From contig JAFGVG010000298.1 of assembly GCA_016938095.1 (NCBI GenBank), forward strand, positions 1 through 12,805: 12,805 nucleotides of DNA, in the 5' to 3' direction. The notes under the pieces were generated by a model. It was not told where the DNA came from. It did no database searches and saw only the letters and a program-made list of their open reading frames with translations. Origin of the DNA: Bacteroidales bacterium. Its GTDB lineage: Bacteria; Bacteroidota; Bacteroidia; Bacteroidales; UBA10428. The position numbers and the translations under genes are program-made. Below are positions 1-7,062 of the stretch, piece after piece (the stretch's first letter is position 1; each line of letters opens with the position of its first letter).

Positions 1-305
1 ATGGTCTCCGGCGCTCCGTTGGTCATCCAGCGGTTAGCTTTGTGCCAGTAATTCATTCCACACAAAACACCTGCTTCCATAAGCATAGGGGCCATATCGC
101 CCGCGCCCAGCAGAACAGATACCTCGCGCTGACTGTACCCAAGTTTACGACGGGAAAAACGGCCAACCTTTTGGGCAGCCTGCTCAATGATTGACTTTTC
201 TTCCTGCAGGGGATGGCCCGAAATTTTTCCGGCAAAGCCAGCCAGCACGGCGGTTGATGAAAGCTTCAGAAATTGCCGGCGCTCAATTGACGACTCCTTT
301 TTCAT
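1..305 (-). CDS. Tat-exported aldo/keto reductase-like protein (N-terminal 101 residues only)
   Basis: The gene runs off the left edge, so only the first 101 codons are visible. The start is the ATG at 305-303. A twin-arginine signal is clear: R9-R10-Q-F-L-K followed by a hydrophobic stretch (about residues 15-26), so the protein should be exported folded through Tat. After the signal, residues about 55-93 resemble the start of an aldo/keto reductase barrel: R-K-L-G, then V-S-V-L-L-G-A-G, then G-M-N-Y. In that family the segment N-Y-x-D-T-A-x-x-Y supplies the catalytic Asp and Tyr. Here it reads N-Y-W-H-K-A-N-R-W (residues 85-93), so His88 and Trp93 sit where Asp and Tyr are expected. The fold assignment rests on this short region and is an inference; another Tat-secreted oxidoreductase-like family remains possible. 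A good promoter lies upstream on this strand at 383-411. Confidence 0.6.
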   Translation of the reverse strand, partial: MKKESSIERRQFLKLSSTAVLAGFAGKISGHPLQEEKSIIEQAAQKVGRFSRRKLGYSQREVSVLLGAGDMAPMLMEAGVLCGMNYWHKANRWMTNGAPET

Positions 306-382
306 AATGCCTTGGTTTTAATTCATAAAATCAACCGTTGGGTTTATGGTTTATGGGGTTAATGCATCCCCGATAACCTTAT

Positions 383-411
383 CAAAGTTATGAAAATCTG
401 CCAATGACAAA
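383..411 (-). promoter_or_regulatory. Predicted Bacteroidota-type promoter for the Tat-exported AKR-like gene
   Basis: On the minus strand, positions 390-383 read TAACTTTG, an exact match to the phylum's -7 element TAnnTTTG. A TTTG at 411-408 is 17 bases upstream and could be the -33 element; another TTTG lies at 417-414. Transcription would start near 376, leaving a leader of about 70 bases before the ATG at 305. Confidence 0.5.
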
Positions 412-452
412 TGCAAATAAACCCGTTATATCACCTGATAAGTACCCACCTC

Positions 453-485
453 TGTGCCAAGGTTACCTGAAAAAGATTATTTTTG
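453..485 (+). promoter_or_regulatory. Predicted Bacteroidota-type promoter for the secreted protein gene at 546
   Basis: Positions 478-485 read TATTTTTG, an exact TAnnTTTG match. TGTG at 453-456, with a 21-base spacer, is a one-mismatch -33 element. Transcription would begin near 492, which leaves the ATG at 546 as the first sensible start and excludes an upstream in-frame TTG at 483. Confidence 0.5.
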
Positions 486-535
486 ACATGTTCCATGATT
501 ATGGAATACAATTTGCAGCACGAACAGGAAAAAAC

Positions 536-540
536 GGAGG
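536..540 (+). promoter_or_regulatory. Strong ribosome binding site GGAGG
   Basis: GGAGG lies five bases upstream of the ATG at 546. It is unusually strong for this phylum and fixes the start of the secreted protein gene at 546. Confidence 0.7.
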
Positions 541-545
541 CGTAT

Positions 546-1505
546 ATGAATCAGAAAAGTTGGTTTGTTTTTTTGACAGCTATGTTATTTGTTGCCGTGT
601 CTGCAACGGGTCAGCCCGATACCACAAAAGTTCCCTTTGTTGCCGGCTGGGCATTAGGTGACACCTTTCATTTTAACATCACCAAAATCAAACAAACCTG
701 GCAGGACAAAAAGATGACCCAGAACGATTCATCGCAATACCTGGCACATTTCGAAGTAATTGATGAAGATACATCGGCCTATACCATACGCTGGCGGGTT
801 GAAAATGCGCTTTTCAATATCTTCAACCTGCCCGGTCACCTGCGCAAAAGACTTTCGCGTTACGAAGTTACCAACGTTATTTATACTACTGATAAAACGG
901 GGGCATTTATAGGTATTCAGAACTGGCAGGATATCAGCAACCTGATAACCTTGTTGATGGAGGAATCTATTGACGATATGGCCAAAAATGATAAAACCAA
1001 GAAGGCAGAACTTAAGAAAGCCCTGGAACCTTTATTCGCCGTTTACAATACCAAACGAGGCATTGAATTATTGATATTTAATGAGTTACAAATCATTCAT
1101 TTCCCGTTTGGCCGTAGTTTCGAGCGAGGGGAGTTTTACAATTACAAGGAACAGCTGCCAAATTTACTTGGCGGAGACCCCATTGATGGCGACGGTATTA
1201 TATTTGTCAAAAATGTGGATTACGAAAATAACCGGTGTTTACTGGTTCAGCGTATGCGAATACTTCCCGATAAAGCAAAAGCTTTTTTAACGGATTATCT
1301 GCGGGAGGCAGGGGTGCTGGAACAGGCATTGCATAGGACCGTAAATGAATCGGCTATTAATACCAGCGATGACAATTCGTTTGAATACATCTTTTATCCG
1401 GGTATCCCAATCAGGCTAAATGTCAGAAGGGAGTCAACGGTAAAAGTACTGCAGGACAATGTGCGCAAAATTGATCAAACCATTATTGAACGGATTGAAC
1501 CCTGA
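546..1505 (+). CDS. Secreted protein of unknown function (319 aa)
   Basis: I do not recognise the family. The chosen ATG has GGAGG five bases upstream and a predicted promoter ending at 485. It opens with a typical Sec signal peptide (Met-Asn-Gln-Lys, then a hydrophobic core to about residue 19, with likely cleavage near Ala-Thr-Gly-Gln), so the mature protein should be periplasmic or outer-membrane associated. No lipobox Cys, further membrane segment or sorting domain is seen. The mature part is mixed and polar, with alternating short hydrophobic stretches that suggest beta structure around a helical Lys/Glu-rich centre (about residues 140-165, rich in M-A-K-N-D-K-T-K-K). It is monocistronic. 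Its TGA stop abuts the stop of the convergent peroxidase gene, so the two transcripts probably overlap at their 3' ends. Confidence 0.8.
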   Translation: MNQKSWFVFLTAMLFVAVSATGQPDTTKVPFVAGWALGDTFHFNITKIKQTWQDKKMTQNDSSQYLAHFEVIDEDTSAYTIRWRVENALFNIFNLPGHLRKRLSRYEVTNVIYTTDKTGAFIGIQNWQDISNLITLLMEESIDDMAKNDKTKKAELKKALEPLFAVYNTKRGIELLIFNELQIIHFPFGRSFERGEFYNYKEQLPNLLGGDPIDGDGIIFVKNVDYENNRCLLVQRMRILPDKAKAFLTDYLREAGVLEQALHRTVNESAINTSDDNSFEYIFYPGIPIRLNVRRESTVKVLQDNVRKIDQTIIERIEP

Positions 1506-2060
1506 TCAATTTCCCTTAACCCAGCTCAGTATCTTTTCGCTATATGGTTTTTCTTTCGGAGGTACCATATCCACCAACCGTCCGTTTTCGTCAATCAGGT
1601 ATTTCTGGAAATTCCAGCTGACATTGGAATCCATGACTCCGTTCAAATCCTTAGTGGTAAGCCATTGATAAAGCGGGGCCATATCCTTCCCCTTTACTGA
1701 AATTTTTGACATCATGGGAAAGGATACGCCATAATTTACCATGCAGAAGGTTTTGATCTCTTCGTCGGTTCCAGGCTCCTGCCCCATGAAATTGTTGGCC
1801 GGGAATCCGATAATGGTAAAACCGTCACCGCCAAATTCTTTATAAAGCTTTTCCAGGTCGGCATATTGCGGGGTTAATCCGCATTTCGACGCTGTATTCA
1901 CCACCAGAACTTTTTTCCCTTTAAGCAACGAAAGGGGAAATGCTTTGCCATTGATATCCGTTACCGTAAAATCGTGAAATGATTTTTGTGACTGTGCATT
2001 TGCAGGTACCAGGAATAAAAGGGCAATCCATATGGCTGAAAAAGTGATGATGTTCTTCAT
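1506..2060 (-). CDS. Exported glutathione peroxidase family protein (184 aa)
   Basis: This is a thiol-dependent peroxidase that would reduce hydroperoxides, more likely with thioredoxin-like donors than glutathione, as is usual for bacterial Cys-type members. The motifs are clear: the peroxidatic Cys60 in N-T-A-S-K-C-G (Cys, not selenocysteine), F-P-A-N-N-F-x-G-Q-E-P-G with Gln94, and W-N-F with Trp149 and Asn150, which complete the catalytic tetrad. The ATG at 2060 gives a Sec signal peptide (Met-Lys-Asn, hydrophobic core, likely cleavage after A-N-A near residue 22), so the enzyme should act in the periplasm. An upstream in-frame GTG at 2090 would spoil the signal and lies upstream of the predicted transcription start. 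The length is normal for the family plus a signal. No Shine-Dalgarno is visible. It is a single gene, convergent with and abutting the 546-1505 gene. Confidence 0.93.
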   Translation of the reverse strand: MKNIITFSAIWIALLFLVPANAQSQKSFHDFTVTDINGKAFPLSLLKGKKVLVVNTASKCGLTPQYADLEKLYKEFGGDGFTIIGFPANNFMGQEPGTDEEIKTFCMVNYGVSFPMMSKISVKGKDMAPLYQWLTTKDLNGVMDSNVSWNFQKYLIDENGRLVDMVPPKEKPYSEKILSWVKGN

Positions 2061-2078
2061 GTTTCGTGTTTTAGTATA

Positions 2079-2109
2079 CAAACATATCACAGTACAAAAA
2101 GTTTTGCAA
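2079..2109 (-). promoter_or_regulatory. Predicted Bacteroidota-type promoter for the glutathione peroxidase
   Basis: On the minus strand, 2086-2079 reads TATGTTTG, an exact TAnnTTTG match. TTG at 2109-2107, 20 bases upstream, can serve as the -33 element. Transcription would begin near 2073, giving a leader of only about 13 bases. Confidence 0.5.
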
Positions 2110-2197
2110 TACGCGGGAATAAATTATGCTGATCATTCGGCTTGAAATAGCTATCAATCTAATACATTTTAAATAGTTATACTTTACAAATATTAGC

Positions 2198-2270
2198 GTG
2201 ACGGTTATGTCGCCAGCAGGGAGACGAACACCGGGTTATCCGGTGCCGGTAAGTCCGTAAGCACTTATTA
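2198..2270. other. GC-rich intergenic segment with successive hairpins, possible leader or small RNA
   Basis: This segment contains three inverted repeats. GTGAC (2198-2202) pairs with GTCGC (2209-2213) around a GGTTAT loop, with one G-T wobble. CACCGG (2229-2234) pairs perfectly with CCGGTG (2240-2245) around GTTAT. TAAG at 2250-2253 can pair with CTTA at 2264-2267. It is markedly more GC-rich than its AT-rich flanks and contains no plausible ORF. It matches no riboswitch or SRP RNA core that I know. Whether it is transcribed, and from which strand, cannot be told. Confidence 0.3.
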
Positions 2271-2285
2271 ACGAGCAAAAATACG

Positions 2286-2293
2286 TACTTTTA
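2286..2293 (+). promoter_or_regulatory. Weak candidate -7 element for acylphosphatase
   Basis: TACTTTTA is one base off TAnnTTTG. No convincing -33 element precedes it. If used, the transcript would start near 2300, some 26 bases before the acyP ATG, and would exclude the hairpin segment. Confidence 0.3.
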
Positions 2294-2325
2294 CCCTATA
2301 TACACAGCAGCAAATCAGGTATAAC

Positions 2326-2610
2326 ATGACCGTAACAGGCAAAAAACACAAGAATATAAGGGTAACAGGAAGGGTTCAGGGGGTTGGATTTCGTTATGCC
2401 GTGCAAAATATAGCCTCATCACTGGGCATAACAGGTTTTGCCAGAAACCTGCCGAACGGCGACGTATATATCGAAGCCGAAGGTGATGATATTCAGCTGG
2501 CAGATTTTCTTACCTGGTGCCACCAGGGGCCTCCCAGGGCTGTTGTAAAAATGGTAGATAGCTACGATGGACCCTTAGCGGGTTTCACTGACTTTGATGT
2601 AAGGTATTAA
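2326..2610 (+). CDS. acyP: Acylphosphatase (94 aa)
   Basis: A small cytoplasmic enzyme that hydrolyses acyl phosphates such as acetyl phosphate or 1,3-bisphosphoglycerate to carboxylate and phosphate. The whole protein is one acylphosphatase domain. The signature G-R-V-Q-G-V-G-F-R carries the phosphate-binding Arg23, and G-F-A-R-N-L-P-N-G carries the catalytic Asn41; both expected residues are present. The family is typically 90-100 residues. The ATG at 2326 leaves a short basic N-terminal extension (about nine residues) before the first beta strand, and no Shine-Dalgarno is visible. The gene stands alone, convergent with batE; the two stop codons are separated by 18 bases, which include the perfect palindrome GTGGCCAC (2618-2625). 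Confidence 0.95.
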   Translation: MTVTGKKHKNIRVTGRVQGVGFRYAVQNIASSLGITGFARNLPNGDVYIEAEGDDIQLADFLTWCHQGPPRAVVKMVDSYDGPLAGFTDFDVRY

Positions 2611-2628
2611 CTTGAAAGTGGCCACGAT

Positions 2629-3417
2629 CTATATATGCCGGAGCACTGTGGCCGGAACCCATCCCTGGTTTCCATTGGCTAATCTTATTTCCTTCCAGCG
2701 CTGAACGCTGTCGACTACCATCACCTTGGTCCCCTCGTGGAGAATAAAAACGCTGGTGCTTTGTTTATCTGGCGAGCTGTGTGCATTAACCGATGTATCC
2801 ATGATAATGGCATGGTCGTGTTTTCTGATATTTTGCATGCGGCCCAATGTCATGGCCACACTCAAAAGCGAAATCAGCAGCAGCACTATGCCAACAGCAA
2901 ACCCACCCTTTTGTATAGCAATATTACGACCGACCACGTACATCAGAAAGCCTGCCATCGAAATAATAAACAAAACCAACCCGGTTACGGCCCACTGATC
3001 AGGAGTCATAATATCCCTAAAGGCATTCAACCATCTTTTAAGAAAGAAAACCGGGACGGCATCAATCTTATCTAAAATTTGCGAATTGGCAAGGGCCAGA
3101 TTTTGCCGGGTGTCATCATCGCCCGGATGCAGCAGCAGGGCCTTTTCGTAAAAAAGTATGGCTTCGGCCATTCGCTTTTGTTTATAAAAAGCATTTCCAA
3201 GATTGTAATATAATCCAGCAGATTCAAGGCCCATATCAACTACACGTTCATAATATTCGGCGGCCTTATTGTATTGATGCTGCATATAATAACTGTTACC
3301 CCGGGCTATAAGCGAATCTGCCGTATAACCTTCCAAAGCCGGGGTCTGACCCCAAACGGACAATGCCAGGGTGGCGACAATTAAAGATGCAAGATATTTC
3401 ATGGCTCTGTATTTCAT
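2629..3417 (-). CDS. batE: BatE: TPR and SH3-domain membrane protein (262 aa)
   Basis: The last gene of the MoxR/Bat operon. In order it shows a signal peptide, two to three TPR motifs (around Y-Y-N-L-G-N-A-F-Y-K and the A-E-A-I-L-F-Y-E-K-A repeat), two membrane helices (V-T-G-L-V-L-F-I-I-S region and G-I-V-L-L-L-I-S-L-L region) and a C-terminal bacterial SH3 domain ending G-W-V-P-A-T-V. TPR and SH3 parts suggest a scaffold; the SH3-like domain may face the periplasm and bind a partner or peptidoglycan. Three ATG starts are possible. The one at 3444 overlaps the batD stop as ATGA. The one at 3417 has AGGA four bases upstream and gives a normal n-region. The one at 3402 gives the shortest signal. 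I chose 3417 for the AGGA; 3444 is nearly as good because other junctions in this operon also overlap. Confidence 0.88.
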   Translation of the reverse strand: MKYRAMKYLASLIVATLALSVWGQTPALEGYTADSLIARGNSYYMQHQYNKAAEYYERVVDMGLESAGLYYNLGNAFYKQKRMAEAILFYEKALLLHPGDDDTRQNLALANSQILDKIDAVPVFFLKRWLNAFRDIMTPDQWAVTGLVLFIISMAGFLMYVVGRNIAIQKGGFAVGIVLLLISLLSVAMTLGRMQNIRKHDHAIIMDTSVNAHSSPDKQSTSVFILHEGTKVMVVDSVQRWKEIRLANGNQGWVPATVLRHI

Positions 3418-3440
3418 ATTTTCCTGTAGCACATATAATC

Positions 3441-5258
3441 TCATCTCAATTTCTGTTGCAAAAGCGTAATAACATCCAGCGCATTGCGGTAAATTTCATC
3501 CCCGGCAACAGGTAAGGATCCCTGCGCGTATCTTGCCATCTCGCAGGTACTGATTATCTCAAAAAGCCTGTCGGATAAAGTCTGATCAATCGCACGCTGT
3601 TGCAAAGTCACTGTTGCCGATTCTTTCGATAGTGAGGACAATGGAATATTCAGCTTATCGCTCAGGTATCCCCAGGTTGCGCCAAGCAATTCCTCAAAAA
3701 AGGCAGCATTATTGCCTTGTTTCAGCAACAATTCAGCTTTTTTGAGACGCTTTCGGGCATACTTGTCAGCCCTGCGTAACCTTACCAATTTTGTATCCGC
3801 ACGCTGTCTGATCACCCTGTTGTGGTAAAATACCAGGGCAGCAAAAATAAAAAGTATCAGAATATAAGCCAGGTAATACCAGGCCGTTGACCCAATAAAA
3901 CGGTCAATGGTCTTCACATGTAAGGGCTTTGTTTTGATAAAACGAATATCCTGACTGAGCAATCTGACATCTTCTTTGTTCACACCCGGTACGATGGCCA
4001 TCAGCGAATCGTTCTGCCCTTTTACCACTTCAACTTCATAGGCCTTTGTGCTAAGGGTTTTATAGGCTTTCTGCCCGGTGTCGAAGTAAGTAAAGTTTAC
4101 CGGCGGAATGGTGAAATTTCCGGCCACTTTTGGCAAAATAAGGTATTCAAATATTTTGGAACCCGAGAGAGGGTTATCCATACGGTTATTGATTACCGGA
4201 TCATATTTTATCATATCGTATGGCACCTCAACGTCTAGTTCATTTACCAGCTTAAGGTTACCACGGCCTGTCAGGGCAATTTTCAGTGTAAGCGGTTCGT
4301 TGGTGGCAACCTGCGTTTTGTTGAGCGAAGAACTCAGGTCGAAACTACCCACAGCGCCTTTGAATGAAGGAGGTGCATTACCGGGCAGGGGTTTAACCTT
4401 TACCTTGACCGACTTACTTTTAAGGGTCACACCCATTTCCTGAATATCGGGAATGGAAAAGTCTTCAAAAAAAGGATCAGCTATTCTGCGCCTGATTTCG
4501 CGCCGAACGGTCACATCAAGGTGAAACGGGCTGATGGTTATTTCCCCTGCCTTTTGGGGTATGACTACCATCTTACGGATAACCCCGGTGTAGTATATAT
4601 CGCCGTCGACTACCTCACGCTGAAGATTTCTGAGCGGCGGTATTTCCATTGGTTCCGTGAAAAAACCAACAAAATCAGGTCCTTTGAATGCCTGATCGAT
4701 ACCCGAAAGGTTGGTTTTGGTATAAATTTTAAACGTGGCCAGTATTTGTTCGCCAATATAGGCCTCGCGTTTATCAAGTACCAGCCTTACAAACAGATCA
4801 TCTTCGCTTAACCCCGACGAAGACTGCCTGGTATTGCTAACCGGCTGCGACGGCTTTTTGTTAGCAGGCTGTGATACCGCCCTGGCTACCTCAATATTAA
4901 CCGTATTCGACCGGTAGGTTTTGCCCTTGATTTTTACCGCCACCGGATTAACAGTGAATTTGCCTTCTTTTAATGCCCGCAAAAAATAGGTATATTGAAA
5001 TACCAGCGAGGTGGTAGTGCGGCCGTTTACGGAATACACACTCTGACTTACGCTTTCGCTGGGGCCTCCGAGTAACTCAAAGTCGCTCATTGCCGGCAAG
5101 GTAATACCTTCCAGTTCATGATCAGACGTAAAGGTAAGGTTAAACTGCTCACCCACCCGCAACACACTTGGTGTGGCCTCGGCGTTGAACCGGACTTCCT
5201 GTGCCCGGATTAATCCCGAAAGCATAAAAAGCATGATAATAACCTGTACTGTACGCAT
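3441..5258 (-). CDS. batD: BatD: Ig-like, membrane-anchored oxygen-tolerance family protein (605 aa)
   Basis: BatD of the aerotolerance operon. It starts with a Sec signal peptide (Met-Arg-Thr-Val, hydrophobic core, likely cleavage at I-R-A-Q). A long beta-rich periplasmic part follows, made of repeated Ig-like segments; strand patterns such as G-E-Q-F-N-L-T-F and G-E-Q-I-L-A-T-F recur at domain starts. A single membrane helix lies near residue 470 (A-W-Y-Y-L-A-Y-I-L-I-L-F-I-F), then a basic, helical cytoplasmic tail of about 110 residues. This matches the family in order and length. The ATG at 5258 is 20 bases beyond the batC stop; a more upstream TTG (5285) would disrupt the signal peptide. 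The tail resembles that of the 8053-9036 product, which suggests the two proteins are related. The function in the Bat complex is not established. Confidence 0.93.
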   Translation of the reverse strand: MRTVQVIIMLFMLSGLIRAQEVRFNAEATPSVLRVGEQFNLTFTSDHELEGITLPAMSDFELLGGPSESVSQSVYSVNGRTTTSLVFQYTYFLRALKEGKFTVNPVAVKIKGKTYRSNTVNIEVARAVSQPANKKPSQPVSNTRQSSSGLSEDDLFVRLVLDKREAYIGEQILATFKIYTKTNLSGIDQAFKGPDFVGFFTEPMEIPPLRNLQREVVDGDIYYTGVIRKMVVIPQKAGEITISPFHLDVTVRREIRRRIADPFFEDFSIPDIQEMGVTLKSKSVKVKVKPLPGNAPPSFKGAVGSFDLSSSLNKTQVATNEPLTLKIALTGRGNLKLVNELDVEVPYDMIKYDPVINNRMDNPLSGSKIFEYLILPKVAGNFTIPPVNFTYFDTGQKAYKTLSTKAYEVEVVKGQNDSLMAIVPGVNKEDVRLLSQDIRFIKTKPLHVKTIDRFIGSTAWYYLAYILILFIFAALVFYHNRVIRQRADTKLVRLRRADKYARKRLKKAELLLKQGNNAAFFEELLGATWGYLSDKLNIPLSSLSKESATVTLQQRAIDQTLSDRLFEIISTCEMARYAQGSLPVAGDEIYRNALDVITLLQQKLR

Positions 5259-5278
5259 TATTCCAAACCTTATATTAA

Positions 5279-5986
5279 TTACCAATTTTTTTCAACTTCG
5301 GCCTTTCCCGATCGTTCTTTTCGTTCCTGTACCCGTTTCAGAACCTCTTTCTCTTCGTTTTCAAGCGCTTTCAGCAGTCTTTCAGCATCTTCGGCCGAAA
5401 TTTCGTCCTTTCGCGGCTGAGGTTGTTGCTGATTGTTTTGCTGTTGCTGATCGTTTTTATCCTGATTGTTTTTTTCATCCTTTTGCTGATCCTGCTGTTT
5501 CTGTTGTTGTTGCTGATCGTCCTTCTTGTTTTGTTGTTGTTGCTGCTGTTGCTGCTGCTGTTGTTGTTGCAGCATTTTCATAGCCAATTGAAGATTATGT
5601 TTGGCATCCATATCGGCGGGATTGTTTCGCAGCGCATTTTTGAAAGCCTCAACACTTTCGCCATATTGTTTTTTCTGGTATAGCGTATTCCCAAGGTTAT
5701 AGTAATAACGTCCCCTATCCTTATGGTTACTCTCTTTTTCGGTAAGCGATTCGTATTTAGAGGCAGCTGCATCGAATTGTTGTTGCTTATACAGGGCATT
5801 GCCCAGGTTATAGTCGGCTTTGGCAGAAGCCGGATTCTCTTCCAATGCTTTCCGGTATTCTACTTCGGCCTGTTGAAAATTTCCATCACCATAATTGCCG
5901 TTGCCCTTGCGAATATACTTTCTGTCTGCCTGGGCAAATGTTCCTGAAGCAATTAAGGTAAATATCAAAACAGTTATTGTTCTCAT
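5279..5986 (-). CDS. batC: BatC: secreted TPR protein with polyglutamine tract (235 aa)
   Basis: Sec signal peptide (first 19 residues, cleavage near T-F-A-Q-A), then three TPR units (recognisable repeats Y-N-L-G-N-A-L-Y and Y-N-L-G-N-T-L-Y), then a low-complexity Gln/Lys/Asp/Asn region and a charged helical tail ending in K-N-W. That architecture is typical of BatC, a periplasmic partner of BatA and BatB. The first glutamine run is 13 uninterrupted codons (5531-5569), using only CAA and CAG; further Q-rich stretches follow. Such Gln/Asn/Asp linkers are common in this family and variable in length. The start has an excellent Shine-Dalgarno, AGGAGG, seven bases upstream (5998-5993), within the 17-base gap after batB. 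Confidence 0.93.
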   Translation of the reverse strand: MRTITVLIFTLIASGTFAQADRKYIRKGNGNYGDGNFQQAEVEYRKALEENPASAKADYNLGNALYKQQQFDAAASKYESLTEKESNHKDRGRYYYNLGNTLYQKKQYGESVEAFKNALRNNPADMDAKHNLQLAMKMLQQQQQQQQQQQQQNKKDDQQQQQKQQDQQKDEKNNQDKNDQQQQNNQQQPQPRKDEISAEDAERLLKALENEEKEVLKRVQERKERSGKAEVEKNW

Positions 5987-5992
5987 CAGTGC

Positions 5993-5998
5993 CCTCCT
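5993..5998 (-). promoter_or_regulatory. Ribosome binding site AGGAGG of batC
   Basis: A full AGGAGG, six bases clear of the ATG at 5986. It is the strongest ribosome binding site inside the operon, where most other genes rely on overlap with the preceding one. It may give BatC its own, higher translation rate. Confidence 0.7.
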
Positions 5999-6003
5999 GA
6001 GTT

Positions 6004-7062
6004 TTATTGAACATTTCTTTTCAAACGATCAAACAAATGGATACTGCCGAGCCATTTGTTTTTTCTTTCGAGTAAAATGGATTCCAGTGCCAGCAATGCC
6101 AGGGCAATCCATATCAAACCCGGGAACTGTTGTTCATATTCAGTATAAACCTTTGTCTCCGATTCTGCTTTATCTAATTTTTCCAGTTCACTCAGAATGT
6201 TGTTCAGTCCCATATCGGGCATATTGGCACGATAATACCTGCCCTTTCCTTCAGACGCAATATCAACAAGCATTTGCTCATTCATTCGGGTAATCACAAA
6301 ATTGCCATCCTTATCGCGCCGGTAATCGCGGTTATAAGCATTGTTTAACGGAATGCGAACGCCCTCACCAGTTCCCATTCCAATGGTAAATATGGTTATG
6401 TTCTTTTCACGGGCTTTCTTTATGGCATCTTCAATGCCTCCTTCGTGATTTTCACCGTCGCTGATAATAACCAGTGCTTTCCCCGCTTCTGAAGCAGAGC
6501 TGAACGACCGAACAGCCAGTTCGATAGCCTGTCCGATAGCCGTACCCTGTCGCGATACCATTTCGGTGGTTATGCCCGAAAGAAACATCTTGGCTGAAAG
6601 GTAATCGTTGGTTATGGGAATTTGGGTATAAGCTTCGCCAGCAAAAACAATCAACCCTATCCGGTTCTCATCTAATCTGTCAAGCAATCTCGAAAGTTCC
6701 TGTTTGGCTCTTTCCAGTCTGTTCGGCTTGATATCTTCGGCCAGCATACTGTTTGAAACATCAAGTGCAAAGATGATATCGATGCCGTTCTGTTTCACCT
6801 GCGTTAACTTCGATCCAAAGCGGGGACCTGCCAGGGCAACAATAATCAGCCCGATCACCAGCATCAGGAGGGAGAATTTAAGGCCGCGCCGGAATGGCGA
6901 AAATCCGGGCATAAGTTCAGTAAGCAGCGTTGGATTACCCAGCCTGCGTAAATCGCGTTTACGCCGGTAATGTTGCAAAATAAACAAAACAACCCATACC
7001 GGGATGAGGCCCAACAACCAAAGGTATTCCTTATGTTCAAAGTTAAACATACCGTCAAACAT
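6004..7062 (-). CDS. batB: BatB: membrane-anchored VWA-domain protein (352 aa)
   Basis: VWA protein of the Bat complex. Two N-terminal membrane helices (about residues 13-30 and 62-79) precede a VWA domain with an intact metal-ion-dependent adhesion site: D101-V-S103-N-S105, Thr174 in G-T-A-I-G and Asp202 in S-D-G-E. A further hydrophobic helix lies near the C-terminus (F-P-G-L-I-W-I-A-L-A-L-L), so the VWA domain most likely faces the periplasm. Its ATG overlaps the batA stop by one base (TAATG), which suggests translational coupling. An alternative ATG four codons in (7050) is possible. It is paralogous to BatA; the pair probably assemble together. In other bacteria loss of Bat genes affects oxygen or stress tolerance, but the molecular role is unsettled. 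Confidence 0.95.
   Translation of the reverse strand: MFDGMFNFEHKEYLWLLGLIPVWVVLFILQHYRRKRDLRRLGNPTLLTELMPGFSPFRRGLKFSLLMLVIGLIIVALAGPRFGSKLTQVKQNGIDIIFALDVSNSMLAEDIKPNRLERAKQELSRLLDRLDENRIGLIVFAGEAYTQIPITNDYLSAKMFLSGITTEMVSRQGTAIGQAIELAVRSFSSASEAGKALVIISDGENHEGGIEDAIKKAREKNITIFTIGMGTGEGVRIPLNNAYNRDYRRDKDGNFVITRMNEQMLVDIASEGKGRYYRANMPDMGLNNILSELEKLDKAESETKVYTEYEQQFPGLIWIALALLALESILLERKNKWLGSIHLFDRLKRNVQ

Noticed and set aside
341..354. Two tandem GGTTTAT heptamers in the intergenic region between the first two genes.
   Set aside because: Two copies are too few to call an array, although the unit length matches that of the arrays at the right end.
483..545. A longer N-terminus for the secreted protein, starting at an in-frame TTG.
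   Set aside because: The TTG lies inside the predicted -7 element and would place 21 polar residues before the signal peptide. The ATG at 546 has GGAGG at a good distance.
404..661. An 85-codon plus-strand ORF overlapping the start of the secreted protein gene.
   Set aside because: It begins upstream of the predicted transcription start and overlaps a clear signal peptide in another frame. Its sequence shows no domain.
2611..2628. GTGGCCAC palindrome between the acyP and batE stops, as a bidirectional terminator.
   Set aside because: It has no loop-forming space and no T-run on either side, so it is not a convincing intrinsic terminator.
5423..5683. Plus-strand ORF with a long leucine run opposite batC.
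   Set aside because: It is the complement of the batC glutamine codons (CAA/CAG read as TTG/CTG). batC has a signal peptide, TPRs and a strong ribosome binding site.
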